This document shows, piece by piece, positions 44,639 through 53,256 of a stretch of DNA of 64,000 nt. The translations under genes were made by a program, and so were the position numbers. Positions within the stretch are counted from its first letter, which is position 1; each line of letters begins with the position of its first letter. Below the pieces are notes generated by a model that made no database searches, was not told the DNA's origin, and saw only the letters and a list, made by a program, of their open reading frames with translations. The stretch comes from CAYYYW01 sp964476245 (GTDB taxonomy: Bacteria; Patescibacteriota; Microgenomatia; UBA1406; HO2-37-13b), in the NCBI GenBank assembly GCA_964476245.1, contig CAYYYW010000003.1, positions 18,077 to 82,076 of the forward strand, given 5' to 3'.

Positions 44639-45796
44639 ATGTTTAAATTATACATCAAGAATCCTCTGCCCTTTCTAGTTATTGCTTTTATCACTATAAT
44701 CTCAACTCTAATTCTTTGGTCACCATTTATTTTAAAAAGTCGAAAAATCAATGGCATTAAAATTGATCTCCCTGGCTTTCAAACGGTAATACAACAATGG
44801 GATGGTCCTTTATATATTATTCCGGCCAAAACTTTTTATGATTTAACGAAAATAGATATTCCTAATCAAGGTTTTATTCTTTCCCTGCCATTAAGCGCTA
44901 AATACTTTGCTGCCCATTTTCCTATATATCCATTAACGATTAAGTTTTTATCATCGTTCTTCAGTTATCCAAAAGCGATGTTAACTTCAACCTTAATTGC
45001 CTCAATTTTGCTCTTTTCTTTTTTTTACTATTTTCTTAAAAAACTTAAGTTAACTTCTCATCCCTTGTGGTTAACTTTTATTTTTATGTTTATTACCCCA
45101 AGATTTTTTGTTATTCGCTCCGTGGGCTCACCTGAACCTTTATTTATCCTGTTGATTCTGCTCTCTTTATTTTTTTTCCTGAATGAGGACTACTTACTTG
45201 CAGGAACAATGGGAAGCTTAGCGACGATGACAAAAACTCCAGGAATTTTGCTTTTTTTTGCTTACTTGTTATATTTTATTGAACAATACCTCAAAACAAA
45301 GAAGCTCCAATCAAAGTGGTTTTGGATAGTGTTAATCCCGATAGGATTGCTTTCTGTTTTTCTTTTATATCTTAAACAATATGGAGATTTTTTTGCCTAT
45401 TTTCATTCAGGTGATAATATTCATCTAACCTTTCTACCTTTTTCTGTGTTTAATTTCCAAAAAAAATGGGTGGGAACAGCCTGGCTGGAGGAAATAATTT
45501 TCTTTTATTTTTTATATCTTATGGCTGCGTTTAAATTATTCAAAAAAGAATCCTTAAAACCTATTTTTTATTTCATGGTCATTTTTTTCTTGGCCATAAT
45601 TTCTGTGGAACACCGCGATATCTCCCGTTATTCTTTACCTCTTTTACCTTTAGCTCTAATCGCTTTTGAAAAGTTTTTTACTTCAAAAAAATTTCTTATT
45701 GCTTTAATCTTCCTCTTGCCGGCCATTTATTTATATGCTTGGAATTTTATGGCATACAACATCGCCCCGATTTCCGATTGGGGACCGTTTCTGTAA
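44639..45796 (+). CDS. PIG-V-like GT-C membrane protein
   Basis: A 385-aa protein with about nine helices. Near residues 53-60 it has QQWDGPLYIIPAKTFYD, and near 98-106 AHFPIYPLTIKF. The WDG-x-x-Y and the F-P-x-Y-P pattern are the first-loop signatures of PIG-V-related mannosyltransferases. These use a polyprenyl-phosphate sugar outside the membrane. It is transcribed divergently from the GT39-like gene. Substrate unknown. Confidence 0.72.
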   Translation: MFKLYIKNPLPFLVIAFITIISTLILWSPFILKSRKINGIKIDLPGFQTVIQQWDGPLYIIPAKTFYDLTKIDIPNQGFILSLPLSAKYFAAHFPIYPLTIKFLSSFFSYPKAMLTSTLIASILLFSFFYYFLKKLKLTSHPLWLTFIFMFITPRFFVIRSVGSPEPLFILLILLSLFFFLNEDYLLAGTMGSLATMTKTPGILLFFAYLLYFIEQYLKTKKLQSKWFWIVLIPIGLLSVFLLYLKQYGDFFAYFHSGDNIHLTFLPFSVFNFQKKWVGTAWLEEIIFFYFLYLMAAFKLFKKESLKPIFYFMVIFFLAIISVEHRDISRYSLPLLPLALIAFEKFFTSKKFLIALIFLLPAIYLYAWNFMAYNIAPISDWGPFL

Positions 45797-46074
45797 TTTT
45801 CCTCTTTCTTTTTACTTCTTGATTGTTTTTTATAGCCCACAAGTTTCGTAATTTGTTATTCTGACCCTGAGCGAGTGAAACGAGTCGAAGAGGAATAATC
45901 ACTTAACTTTATATCAAACCATCATTTGAGATCTCGCATTCGCCGCAGTCAAACACGGCAGGAACGATTGACGTTCTGCGAGAGATCCTTCGTCGTGGAA
46001 TTTACCCCGCACCGAACTTGTTCTGGTGCGGGGCTCCTCAGGATGACAGGAAGTGCGAAACTTATACTGTTTTT
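45797..46074. repeat. Intergenic cluster of palindromic repeat pieces
   Basis: No gene is seen. The region holds ATTCTGACCCTGAGCGAGTG...CGAGTCGAAGAGG (about 45867-45895), a segment related to the insertion in the tRNA remnant. It also has a GAGATCTCGC...GCGAGAGATCC pair (about 45930-45988) and a perfect hairpin CCCCGCACC/GGTGCGGGG (about 46008-46036) ending in CTCAGGATGAC, which resembles the ends of the element at 30307-30398. It looks like a nested pile of such elements. Confidence 0.6.
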
Positions 46075-46392
46075 TTAATAACTTCTTCTATTGCCACCAC
46101 CACCACCAAATCTGTTGTCTCTTTTAAATCCGCCACGTCTTTCCTCTCTCGGTCTGGCAACATTAACCACGATTGTTCGTCCTTCAATTTCTTTTCCATC
46201 CATTTCCAATGCTTTTTGAGCCTCTTCTTCTTTAGCAAACGTTATAAATCCAAAACCTTTTGATCTCCCTGTTTCCCTATCACTAATTACAATCGCTTCG
46301 GTAATTTCTCCATATTGAGAAAAAAGTTCTTTTAAAGAATCACTGTTTATTGACCACGGAAGACTACCTACAAATAATTTATTTTTATCCAT
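46075..46392 (-). CDS. RRM-type RNA-binding protein
   Basis: A 105-aa protein with one RNA-recognition motif: RNP-2 LFVGSLPW near residue 6 and RNP-1 KGFGFITF near 45, with the aromatic residues that stack on RNA bases. A Gly/Arg-rich tail (FGGGGGNRRSY) follows. Bacterial proteins of this size are RNA chaperones often induced by cold. The start at 46392 is set by GGGGGTG about seven bases upstream; a GTG three codons earlier overlaps that site. It lies 65 bases after pnp. Confidence 0.93.
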   Translation of the reverse strand: MDKNKLFVGSLPWSINSDSLKELFSQYGEITEAIVISDRETGRSKGFGFITFAKEEEAQKALEMDGKEIEGRTIVVNVARPREERRGGFKRDNRFGGGGGNRRSY

Positions 46393-46457
46393 ATATAACA
46401 CCCCCTTTCGCTAGTAAATTTGTATTTCAATAAGTGAATTAAATCTATACTACATTA

Positions 46458-48551
46458 TTAATTAGTTATCATCGCAAGACTTATTCGACCTTGATAGTCA
46501 ATTTGATTTACTTGCACTTTTATTTTTTGTCCTATCTTTACTACTGAATGTGGGTCTTTAATATATCCTCGACCCATCCGAGAAACATGAACCAATCCCT
46601 CTTTGCCGGGTAAAAATTCAACAAATGCTCCAAAAGGTAAAATTCTTTTTACCTCTCCCTCAAAAGTTTCTCCTACCTCAACTTTTCGATAAATATTACT
46701 AATCAGCTCAACCGCTTTATCTACCATTTCTTTACTTAAACCGCTGATACTAACTTTACCATCATCAGAAATATCTATATCTGTTTGTGTTTTGGCGATA
46801 ATCTGTTTGATATTTTTTCCTCCCGGTCCAATAATTTCTCCAACTTTGTCTGTTGGAGGAGTAAGTACTATGACTCTAGGGGCGTATTTTGACAATTCTT
46901 TCCTTGGATGAGAAATCGCCTGATTCATCTTTTCTAAAAGAAAAAGGCGGGCAATGCGTCCTTTTTCTAATGCTTCGACAAGCATCTTGTCAGTCAGACC
47001 TTTATTTTTTACATCTAGTTGGATTGCCGTTATGCCTTTGTCTGTACCGGCAATTTTAAAATCCATATCACCGGCAAAATCTTCAATACCGGAAATATCA
47101 GTTAACAATACATATTCCTCATCATTTTTTGCCACTAAACCAACGGAGATTCCTGCCACGGCTGATTTTATTGGGATACCCGCATCCATTAAAGCCAAGG
47201 AAGAACCACAAGCTGAAGCCATTGAGGTTGAACCATTAGATGACAATACTTCTGATACTACCCGAACTGCATAAGGAAACTCTTCTTCTGCTGGCAAAAC
47301 TGGTTCTATGGCTTTTTCCGCTAAAGCGCCATGACCCACTTCTCGTCTTGAAGGCCAACCTAATCGTCCTACCTCGCCGACAGAGTATGGAGGCATATAA
47401 TAATGATGAATGTATCTTTTGGCTTCTTCTCCTGCGGGGCTTTCAATTAGTTGTTCTAATGTGGGCGAACCTAAAGTCGCAACTGACAACACTTGAGTTT
47501 GACCGCGTTGAAAAAGAGCTGAACCATGAGTTCGAGGAAGAAGAGAGGTTTCGATATGAATATCTCGAATTTGATCAGGTTTTCTACCATCTACTCGCTT
47601 ATTTTCTTTTAGAACCTGACCTCTAATTTTTTGATGAGTAAATTGGGTGATCATTTCTGAAATTTTTTGCTTGTTAAATTTGTCTTTATATGTTTCATAA
47701 ACCTCGTCAATAATAGCCGAAATAGCCTCGTCCTGATCTTCTTCGCTGGTGGCTTTTCGCAAAACAATCTTATGAAGCTCTCCGCCATAATTTTTTTCTA
47801 AAATATTCTTCAATTCTTGATTTTCTCCTTTTTCACTGATAATTAACTTCGGTTTACCAACTTTTTTCCTTAATTTGTCAATAAAGGAGACAATTTTTTT
47901 ATTTTCGTCGTCGGCTATTTTGATACCTTTGATGATAGTTTCTTCAGAAATAACTTCAGCTCCTGTTTCAATCATAACTACCTTTTCTGAGGTTGAAGAA
48001 ACAATTAAGTCTAAATGAGAGAATCGTTGGTCTTGCTCGTCAGGATTAACAAAAAAAGTTCCCTTATTTTCACCATTATTTTTTACATAACCAACACGCA
48101 TGGTTGAAATTGGTCCATTCCACGGAGCGCTTGATAAATGAAGAGCGGCCGAAGTAGTGATGGCAGAAATAATTTCTGGAGAATTAACACCATCAACTGA
48201 CAAAAGAGTAATAATTATTTGAACTTGATTCTTAAAACCCTTGGGGAAAAGAGGCCGAATTGAACGATCAATCAATCTTCCAATCAGAACAGCCTCGTCT
48301 GAAGCCCGTCCCTCTCTCTTTACCCAACGCGAACCCTTGATTCGTCCTCCCGCATAAAGCTTTTCTACGTAATGGACTGCTAAAGGAAAATAATCAAGGT
48401 TGGGATTCTCCGGACCAACGACAACAGTCACCAGAACACAAGTGTCGCCGATGCGACCAAAAACAGAAACATCAGCGGCTTGAGCTAATTTACCAACCTG
48501 AAGGATTAATTTTTTTTCTCCAACAGCGATAGATTCTTCGATAACATTCAT
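46458..48551 (-). CDS. pnp: Polynucleotide phosphorylase
   Basis: PNPase degrades RNA from the 3' end by phosphorolysis. The 697-aa protein has two RNase PH-like halves (the second with FQRGQTQVLSVATLGS and the catalytic DISGIEDFAGDMDFKIAGT), a KH domain (IGPGGKNIKQI near 565) and a C-terminal S1 domain (GEVKRILPFGAFVEFLPGKEGLVHVS). Length is standard. It follows rpsO by 17 bases, the classic rpsO-pnp order. Confidence 0.98.
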   Translation of the reverse strand: MNVIEESIAVGEKKLILQVGKLAQAADVSVFGRIGDTCVLVTVVVGPENPNLDYFPLAVHYVEKLYAGGRIKGSRWVKREGRASDEAVLIGRLIDRSIRPLFPKGFKNQVQIIITLLSVDGVNSPEIISAITTSAALHLSSAPWNGPISTMRVGYVKNNGENKGTFFVNPDEQDQRFSHLDLIVSSTSEKVVMIETGAEVISEETIIKGIKIADDENKKIVSFIDKLRKKVGKPKLIISEKGENQELKNILEKNYGGELHKIVLRKATSEEDQDEAISAIIDEVYETYKDKFNKQKISEMITQFTHQKIRGQVLKENKRVDGRKPDQIRDIHIETSLLPRTHGSALFQRGQTQVLSVATLGSPTLEQLIESPAGEEAKRYIHHYYMPPYSVGEVGRLGWPSRREVGHGALAEKAIEPVLPAEEEFPYAVRVVSEVLSSNGSTSMASACGSSLALMDAGIPIKSAVAGISVGLVAKNDEEYVLLTDISGIEDFAGDMDFKIAGTDKGITAIQLDVKNKGLTDKMLVEALEKGRIARLFLLEKMNQAISHPRKELSKYAPRVIVLTPPTDKVGEIIGPGGKNIKQIIAKTQTDIDISDDGKVSISGLSKEMVDKAVELISNIYRKVEVGETFEGEVKRILPFGAFVEFLPGKEGLVHVSRMGRGYIKDPHSVVKIGQKIKVQVNQIDYQGRISLAMITN

Positions 48552-48568
48552 AAATTGAATAATTTCAC

Positions 48569-48886
48569 TTAGAGATTAAGTTTTTTAACTAAAGCATTAT
48601 ACCTTTTTTCGTCTTTATTTTGCAGATAGTTAAGAATTCTTCTCCTCTTTGCTACAACTTTTAAAAGACCTCTGCGTGAGTGATTATCTTTAGGATTTTG
48701 TTCAAGATGTTGAACTAAATTGGTTATTTTTTGAGTAAGAATGGCCACCTGAACCTCAGGCGAGCCGGTATCCCCATCTTTCAAAGCAAACTGTTTAATG
48801 ATTTTTTGTTTGTCTTCGCCAAGCAGATTGTCAAGGATTGCGCTTTTTTTAGCTTTCTTTTCCGTTTTTTTACTCAATTTTTTCAT
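48569..48886 (-). CDS. rpsO: 30S ribosomal protein S15
   Basis: The 105-aa product contains the S15 signature HSRRGLLKVVAKRRRILNYLQ and GDTGSPEVQVAILTQKI. It carries about 16 extra Lys-rich residues at the N-terminus relative to the usual 89-aa form. A TATATC box about five bases before the ATG suggests another leaderless start, but it is weaker than the others. An internal start is not obvious. Confidence 0.95.
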   Translation of the reverse strand: MKKLSKKTEKKAKKSAILDNLLGEDKQKIIKQFALKDGDTGSPEVQVAILTQKITNLVQHLEQNPKDNHSRRGLLKVVAKRRRILNYLQNKDEKRYNALVKKLNL

Positions 48887-49005
48887 TGTTCGATATACTC
48901 ACCATGACCCTGAATTTAACCGAAGAGTCATAATTTCATTGAAACATTATAATCGAACACTTATTATTATGCAACTGAGAATTTTTTCGCCATAATTCGT
49001 TTCTT

Positions 49006-49100
49006 GACCCCAGTAGAATCCTCGCCATTCGCGTCCCGCTGAGCGGGACGCGTCGCAAGGGCGTGTCTCCGGGGTCTGCGTCCCGACGTTACGTCGGGAC
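49006..49100. repeat. Nested palindromes upstream of hrcA
   Basis: GACCCC (49006-49011) pairs with GGGGTC (49071-49076) around GCGTCCCGCT-G-AGCGGGACGC (49031-49051). Next is GTCCCGACG-TTA-CGTCGGGAC (49080-49100). The second hairpin abuts the -35 of the hrcA promoter. Its TCCCGAC core recurs in the epmA-like gene and in the tRNA remnant. Confidence 0.75.
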
Positions 49101-49137
49101 TTGACAAAAATTAGCAGATATATTAAACTTTTGCTAA
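49101..49137 (+). promoter_or_regulatory. hrcA promoter with CIRCE-like operator
   Basis: TTGACA (49101-49106), 17 bases, TAAACT (49124-49129). Overlaid on it is TTAGCA-N15-TGCTAA (49111-49137). Consensus CIRCE is TTAGCACTC-N9-GAGTGCTAA, also 27 bases long; the outer six bases of each arm are kept and the inner three lost. The ATG at 49142 leaves only about a 5-base leader. HrcA binding here would block the promoter. Confidence 0.8.
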
Positions 49138-49141
49138 TCTT

Positions 49142-49882
49142 ATGGAAAATCTCAGTCCAAGACAGATAGAAATCTTAAAAGCTATTATTATTGAGTATAC
49201 CCACTCCGGCGATCCGGTTGGTTCTGAAATTTTGGATAAAAAATACAACCTGGGCGTTTCTCCGGCCACGGTGAGAAACGAAATGATTGAATTAGCCAAA
49301 AAAGGACATCTAAAAAAAGAGCATTTTTCCTCTGGAAGAATTCCTACTCCGCAGGCTTTTCGATTTTATATTAAAAATATAATCAAGGAAAAAGAATTAT
49401 CTACGGCTGAGGAGGTTTCTTATAAAAATGATGTTTGGGATTTTAGAAATGAGTTGCATCGACTCTTACAACAGGCAACGAGAATTTTAGCTAAAAAAAC
49501 AAGTTTGCTCGCTTTGACTGCGACCAATTTTGGTGATATTTACTATTTTGGCATTACCAATATATTATCTCAAAAAGAGTTCTTGGATATAAGTTTATCT
49601 AAAGATTTTTTCAGTCTTTTTGATGAGGGACTATTTTGTCAGTCTGTTTTGGAGCAGTTTAAAAAAATTGAGGAAAAGATTCTTTTTATTTTGGGAGATG
49701 AAGATTTTGAAGGACCAAGACTGGAAACATGCGCTTCAATTTTCAGTGATTTTGCCGGTGAAAAAGTAACAGGAGCCATCGGTGTAATGGGTTCAAAACG
49801 AATGAATTATGAAACAGTTATTCCTAACGTAAAATATTTTGCTCATTTAATTGAAGAAATTCTTAAAGAAAAAAAATTATAA
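49142..49882 (+). CDS. hrcA: Heat-inducible transcription repressor HrcA (short form)
   Basis: HrcA represses chaperone operons by binding CIRCE. The 246-aa protein has the N-terminal winged helix (SPRQIEILKAIIIEYTHSGDPVGS, VSPATVRNEM, GRIPTPQAFRFYI) and a reduced GAF-like domain ending GAIGVMGSKRMNYETVIPNVKY. Typical HrcA is about 340 aa, so the middle dimerisation insert is missing. It is the first gene of hrcA-grpE-dnaK with a matching operator upstream. Confidence 0.94.
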   Translation: MENLSPRQIEILKAIIIEYTHSGDPVGSEILDKKYNLGVSPATVRNEMIELAKKGHLKKEHFSSGRIPTPQAFRFYIKNIIKEKELSTAEEVSYKNDVWDFRNELHRLLQQATRILAKKTSLLALTATNFGDIYYFGITNILSQKEFLDISLSKDFFSLFDEGLFCQSVLEQFKKIEEKILFILGDEDFEGPRLETCASIFSDFAGEKVTGAIGVMGSKRMNYETVIPNVKYFAHLIEEILKEKKL

Positions 49883-49888
49883 AATATT

Positions 49889-50362
49889 ATGAATGAAGAC
49901 AAACAAGTAAAAAAAGATAGGCCAATTAAATCAAGTCAGAGAGTCATTGATGAATTGAAAAAAGAAGTAGAATTATGGCAAAATAAATATTTAAGAGCTT
50001 TAGCAGACTATCAAAATTTAGAAAGAAGAGTAACAGAACAATTAGTTGATCAAAAGAAAAAAGCTGATAAGAATCTTATTCTAAAGTTTTTAGATGTTCT
50101 TGATGATCTTGAGAAAGGAGAACTATTTGTTTCCGATTCTGGTTTAAAATTAATAAAAGAGAAATTTGTAAAAATTCTTAAGGATTGTGGAGTCAAAGAA
50201 ATAGAGGTTTTGGGGGAATTATTTGATCCGCATGTCTCTGAGTGTATTGCTGTTATTCCAGGAGATAGAAACGACGTAATTGTTAAAGTATTAAGGAAAG
50301 GATACCGGTTAAACGGAGAAGTGATAAGAGCGGCTAGAGTAAACGTAGAAAAGAAATTATAA
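49889..50362 (+). CDS. grpE: Nucleotide exchange factor GrpE
   Basis: A 157-aa cofactor that releases ADP from DnaK. An N-terminal coiled coil (about 15-70, with YLRALADYQNLERR) precedes the beta domain (LFDPHVSECIAVIPG, VLRKGYRLNGEVIRAARV). It starts six bases after hrcA and ends 19 bases before dnaK. Confidence 0.96.
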   Translation: MNEDKQVKKDRPIKSSQRVIDELKKEVELWQNKYLRALADYQNLERRVTEQLVDQKKKADKNLILKFLDVLDDLEKGELFVSDSGLKLIKEKFVKILKDCGVKEIEVLGELFDPHVSECIAVIPGDRNDVIVKVLRKGYRLNGEVIRAARVNVEKKL

Positions 50363-50381
50363 GTTTATAATTTAAAAAAAT

Positions 50382-52271
50382 ATGGCAAAAACAATCGGCA
50401 TTGATCTTGGGACAACTAATTCTTGCGTGGCGGTTATGGAGGGCGGAAAGCCCAAAATTATTCATTCCAAAGAAGGAAGAAATGTTATTCCTTCCGTGGT
50501 TGATCCAATAAAACGAGTGGTCGGAGACGTGGCTAAAAGGCAAACGATTATCCATCCGAAAAATGTTATTTTTTCTATTAAACGATTGATGGGTCGAAGA
50601 TATTCTGACCCATCGGTACAACAAGACAAAAAATGGCTGCCTTATACCATTAAAGAAGGAAGGGAAGGAATGGCCGCGGTAGCAGTTGAAGGAAAAACCT
50701 ATACTCCTCCAGAAATCTCAGCCATGATCTTACAAAAAATTAAAGCAGATGCTGAAGCTTATCTTGGTGGAAAAGTTGATAAAGCGGTTATTACCGTACC
50801 GGCCTATTTTGATGATGCGCAAAGACAAGCGACAAAACAAGCCGGTGAAATTGCCGGGCTTGAGGTTGTCAGAATCATCAATGAGCCAACCGCTTCAGCT
50901 TTAGCTTACGGTCTTGATAAAAAACAGATTCATACTATTGCTGTTTACGACTTTGGCGGAGGGACTTTTGATATCACCATCTTAGAATTGGGTGAAGGAG
51001 TTTTCCAAGTCAAAGCCACTAATGGCGACACCCATCTTGGCGGTGATGATTTTGACAATATAATTATGGATTATTTGGCCGAAGAATTTAAAAAAGAAAA
51101 CGCCATCGATCTGCGCAAAGACCATCAAGCCTTGCAAAGATTGCGCGAGGCAGCTGAAAAAGCCAAGATAGAGCTTTCTACTTCACTGGAAACAGAAATT
51201 AACTTACCCTTCGTCACTGTCAGGGAAGAACAACCATTGCATTTTGTGGTGAAATTAACCCGAGCTAAGTTAGAATCCTTGGTAGAAGATTCTATTGAAA
51301 AATCTTTTGGTCCGGTTAAAAATTGCTTAAAAGACGCTAAACTTAAAGTAGAAGATATTAACGAAGTAATTTTGGTTGGTGGGATGACCAGAATGCCTTT
51401 AATGATTAAAAAGGTAAAAGAATTTTTTGGCAAAGAGCCAAATAAATCTGTTAATCCTGACGAAGCGGTTGCTTTGGGCGCGGCCATTCAGGCAGGCATT
51501 ATCAGCGGCGAGGTCCGCGACGTAGTTCTTCTTGATGTCACACCGTTAACTTTAGGAGTAGAGACCTTAGGAGGAGTAACTACGCCTCTTATTACTAGAA
51601 ACACGACCGTCCCCACCTCCAAATCTGAAATTTTCTCAACGGCGGCTGATAGTCAAACTCAGGTAGAGATTAATGTCCTTCAGGGAGAGCGGCCATTGGC
51701 CAAAGATAACAAATCTTTAGGACGGTTTGTTTTGGACGGAATTCCGCCGGCCCCAAGAGGCATACCTCAAATTGAAGTTGCTTTTGATATTGATGCCAAT
51801 GGGATTTTAACCGTAACCGCTAAAGATAAAGCCACGGGCAAAGCCCAAAGTATTAAAATTATGGGATCCACCGGATTAACCAAGGAAGAAATTGAGAAAA
51901 TGAAAGAAGAAGCGGAAAAACACACAGAAGAAGACAAGGCTGAACGAGAAAAGATTGAGACCCGAAATAAAGCCGACGGAATGATTTACACGTCTGAAAA
52001 ATCATTAAAAGATGTTGGTGATAAAGCGCCAAAGGAAGTTAAAGAAGAAGTGGAGAAAAAGATTAAAGAATTAAAAGATATTTTAGAAAAGGGAAACAAA
52101 GAAGAATTGGAAAATAAAACCAAAGAACTTTCTGAAGCGCTGCAAAAAATTGGTCAATATATGTATCAAAAACAACAAGGGAAAGCCGAAACACCAAAAG
52201 ATGGAGAAAAGAAAAAACCTTCCAGCGATAAAAGCGATAAGAAAGTAGAAGAAGGAGAAGTTGTAAATTAA
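50382..52271 (+). CDS. dnaK: Chaperone DnaK (Hsp70)
   Basis: A 629-aa chaperone with the ATPase signatures GIDLGTTNSCVAV, VYDFGGGTFDIT and VILVGGMTRMP, the linker (DVVLLDVTPLTLG), the substrate-binding domain and a helical lid. The tail is Lys/Glu-rich (GEKKKPSSDKSDKK). It lies between grpE and dnaJ in the HrcA-controlled cluster. Confidence 0.98.
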   Translation: MAKTIGIDLGTTNSCVAVMEGGKPKIIHSKEGRNVIPSVVDPIKRVVGDVAKRQTIIHPKNVIFSIKRLMGRRYSDPSVQQDKKWLPYTIKEGREGMAAVAVEGKTYTPPEISAMILQKIKADAEAYLGGKVDKAVITVPAYFDDAQRQATKQAGEIAGLEVVRIINEPTASALAYGLDKKQIHTIAVYDFGGGTFDITILELGEGVFQVKATNGDTHLGGDDFDNIIMDYLAEEFKKENAIDLRKDHQALQRLREAAEKAKIELSTSLETEINLPFVTVREEQPLHFVVKLTRAKLESLVEDSIEKSFGPVKNCLKDAKLKVEDINEVILVGGMTRMPLMIKKVKEFFGKEPNKSVNPDEAVALGAAIQAGIISGEVRDVVLLDVTPLTLGVETLGGVTTPLITRNTTVPTSKSEIFSTAADSQTQVEINVLQGERPLAKDNKSLGRFVLDGIPPAPRGIPQIEVAFDIDANGILTVTAKDKATGKAQSIKIMGSTGLTKEEIEKMKEEAEKHTEEDKAEREKIETRNKADGMIYTSEKSLKDVGDKAPKEVKEEVEKKIKELKDILEKGNKEELENKTKELSEALQKIGQYMYQKQQGKAETPKDGEKKKPSSDKSDKKVEEGEVVN

Positions 52272-52386
52272 ATTGATCTAATTATTCTAATTTCTAATAA
52301 ATGACCAAATTCTGATAATCAAATGAGGCATTGGACATTGGATATTCTTTAGGTCAATTAGAATAATTAGAAATTGGGAATTTTTT
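52272..52386. repeat. Inverted repeat between dnaK and dnaJ
   Basis: CTAATTATTCTAATT near 52278-52292 is repeated in inverted form near 52358-52373 (AATTAGAATAATTAG). The loop holds a GGCATTGGACATTGGATATTC segment of simple near-repeats. It may end part of the transcript or host a small internal promoter for dnaJ. Confidence 0.45.
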
Positions 52387-53253
52387 ATGGCTGATTACTA
52401 TGATCTTCTTGGCGTTTCAAAGAGTGCTAATTTAAACGAGATAAAAGCCGCCTACAGAAAACAGGCTTTAAAATGGCACCCGGATAAAAACAAATCGCCC
52501 GAAGCTTCGGATAAATTTAAAGAGGTAAATCAAGCCTTTGAGGTTTTAGCCGATCCAAAAAAAAGAGAAGTTTATGATCAATACGGACCTGAAGCTTTTA
52601 CTCGCGGCGGTTTTGGGCGGGCTGGAGCTGATCCCCAAACCAATGCTTATCAAGGTGGACCATTCACTTATACTTATACTTCTTCAGAGGGCGACTCTCC
52701 CTTTGAAGGATTTGATTTTGGCGGTTTTTCTAACCCGTTTGAAATTTTTGAACAGTTTTTTGGTTTTCAAAGTTCTGTAGGAAGAAAAAGATCGAGGCGG
52801 CCTATTTACCAAATCCAAGTCAGTTTTGATGAAGCGGCTCGTGGAGCAACCAAAGAAGTAGAGATCGACGGAAAGAGAAAAACCATCAAGATACCCGCCG
52901 GCGTTGATGATGGCATGAGAATCAGGTTTTCTGATTTTGACTTATCTTTGTCTGTTTCGCCTGACTCCCGTTTTAAAAGAGAAGGCCAAGATGTTTATGT
53001 TGAAGTTGCTATTTCATTAACAACGGCTATTTTGGGGGGAATAATCTCCGCTCCAACCATTGATGAGGATATTAAACTAAAGGTTCGACCAGGCACCCAA
53101 CCCAACACTGTACTTCGCCTACGTAGTCAAGGTATCCCCTATCCCCACTCTTCCCGCCGCGGCGATCAGTACGTCATTTTTAAAATTAAAATTCCCGAAA
53201 GGATTTCTTCTAAAGGAAAAAAGTTACTGGAGGAATTAGAGAAAGAATTATAA
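52387..53253 (+). CDS. DnaJ-type co-chaperone without zinc finger (CbpA-like)
   Basis: A 288-aa J-domain protein. The J domain (1-65) has the essential HPD in KWHPDKN. A Gly/Phe-rich linker follows (about 72-130), then the two beta domains of DnaJ_C (QVSFDEAARGATKEVEIDG and later VRPGTQPNTVLRLRSQGIP). The four CxxCxGxG repeats of classical DnaJ are absent, so it is class II. No other dnaJ is in the window. It precedes the epmA-like gene by three bases. Confidence 0.93.
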   Translation: MADYYDLLGVSKSANLNEIKAAYRKQALKWHPDKNKSPEASDKFKEVNQAFEVLADPKKREVYDQYGPEAFTRGGFGRAGADPQTNAYQGGPFTYTYTSSEGDSPFEGFDFGGFSNPFEIFEQFFGFQSSVGRKRSRRPIYQIQVSFDEAARGATKEVEIDGKRKTIKIPAGVDDGMRIRFSDFDLSLSVSPDSRFKREGQDVYVEVAISLTTAILGGIISAPTIDEDIKLKVRPGTQPNTVLRLRSQGIPYPHSSRRGDQYVIFKIKIPERISSKGKKLLEELEKEL

Positions 53254-53256
53254 CCA

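Noticed and set aside
47240..47626. 128-codon plus-strand ORF inside pnp
   Set aside because: It is antisense to the most conserved part of PNPase and has no independent signals.
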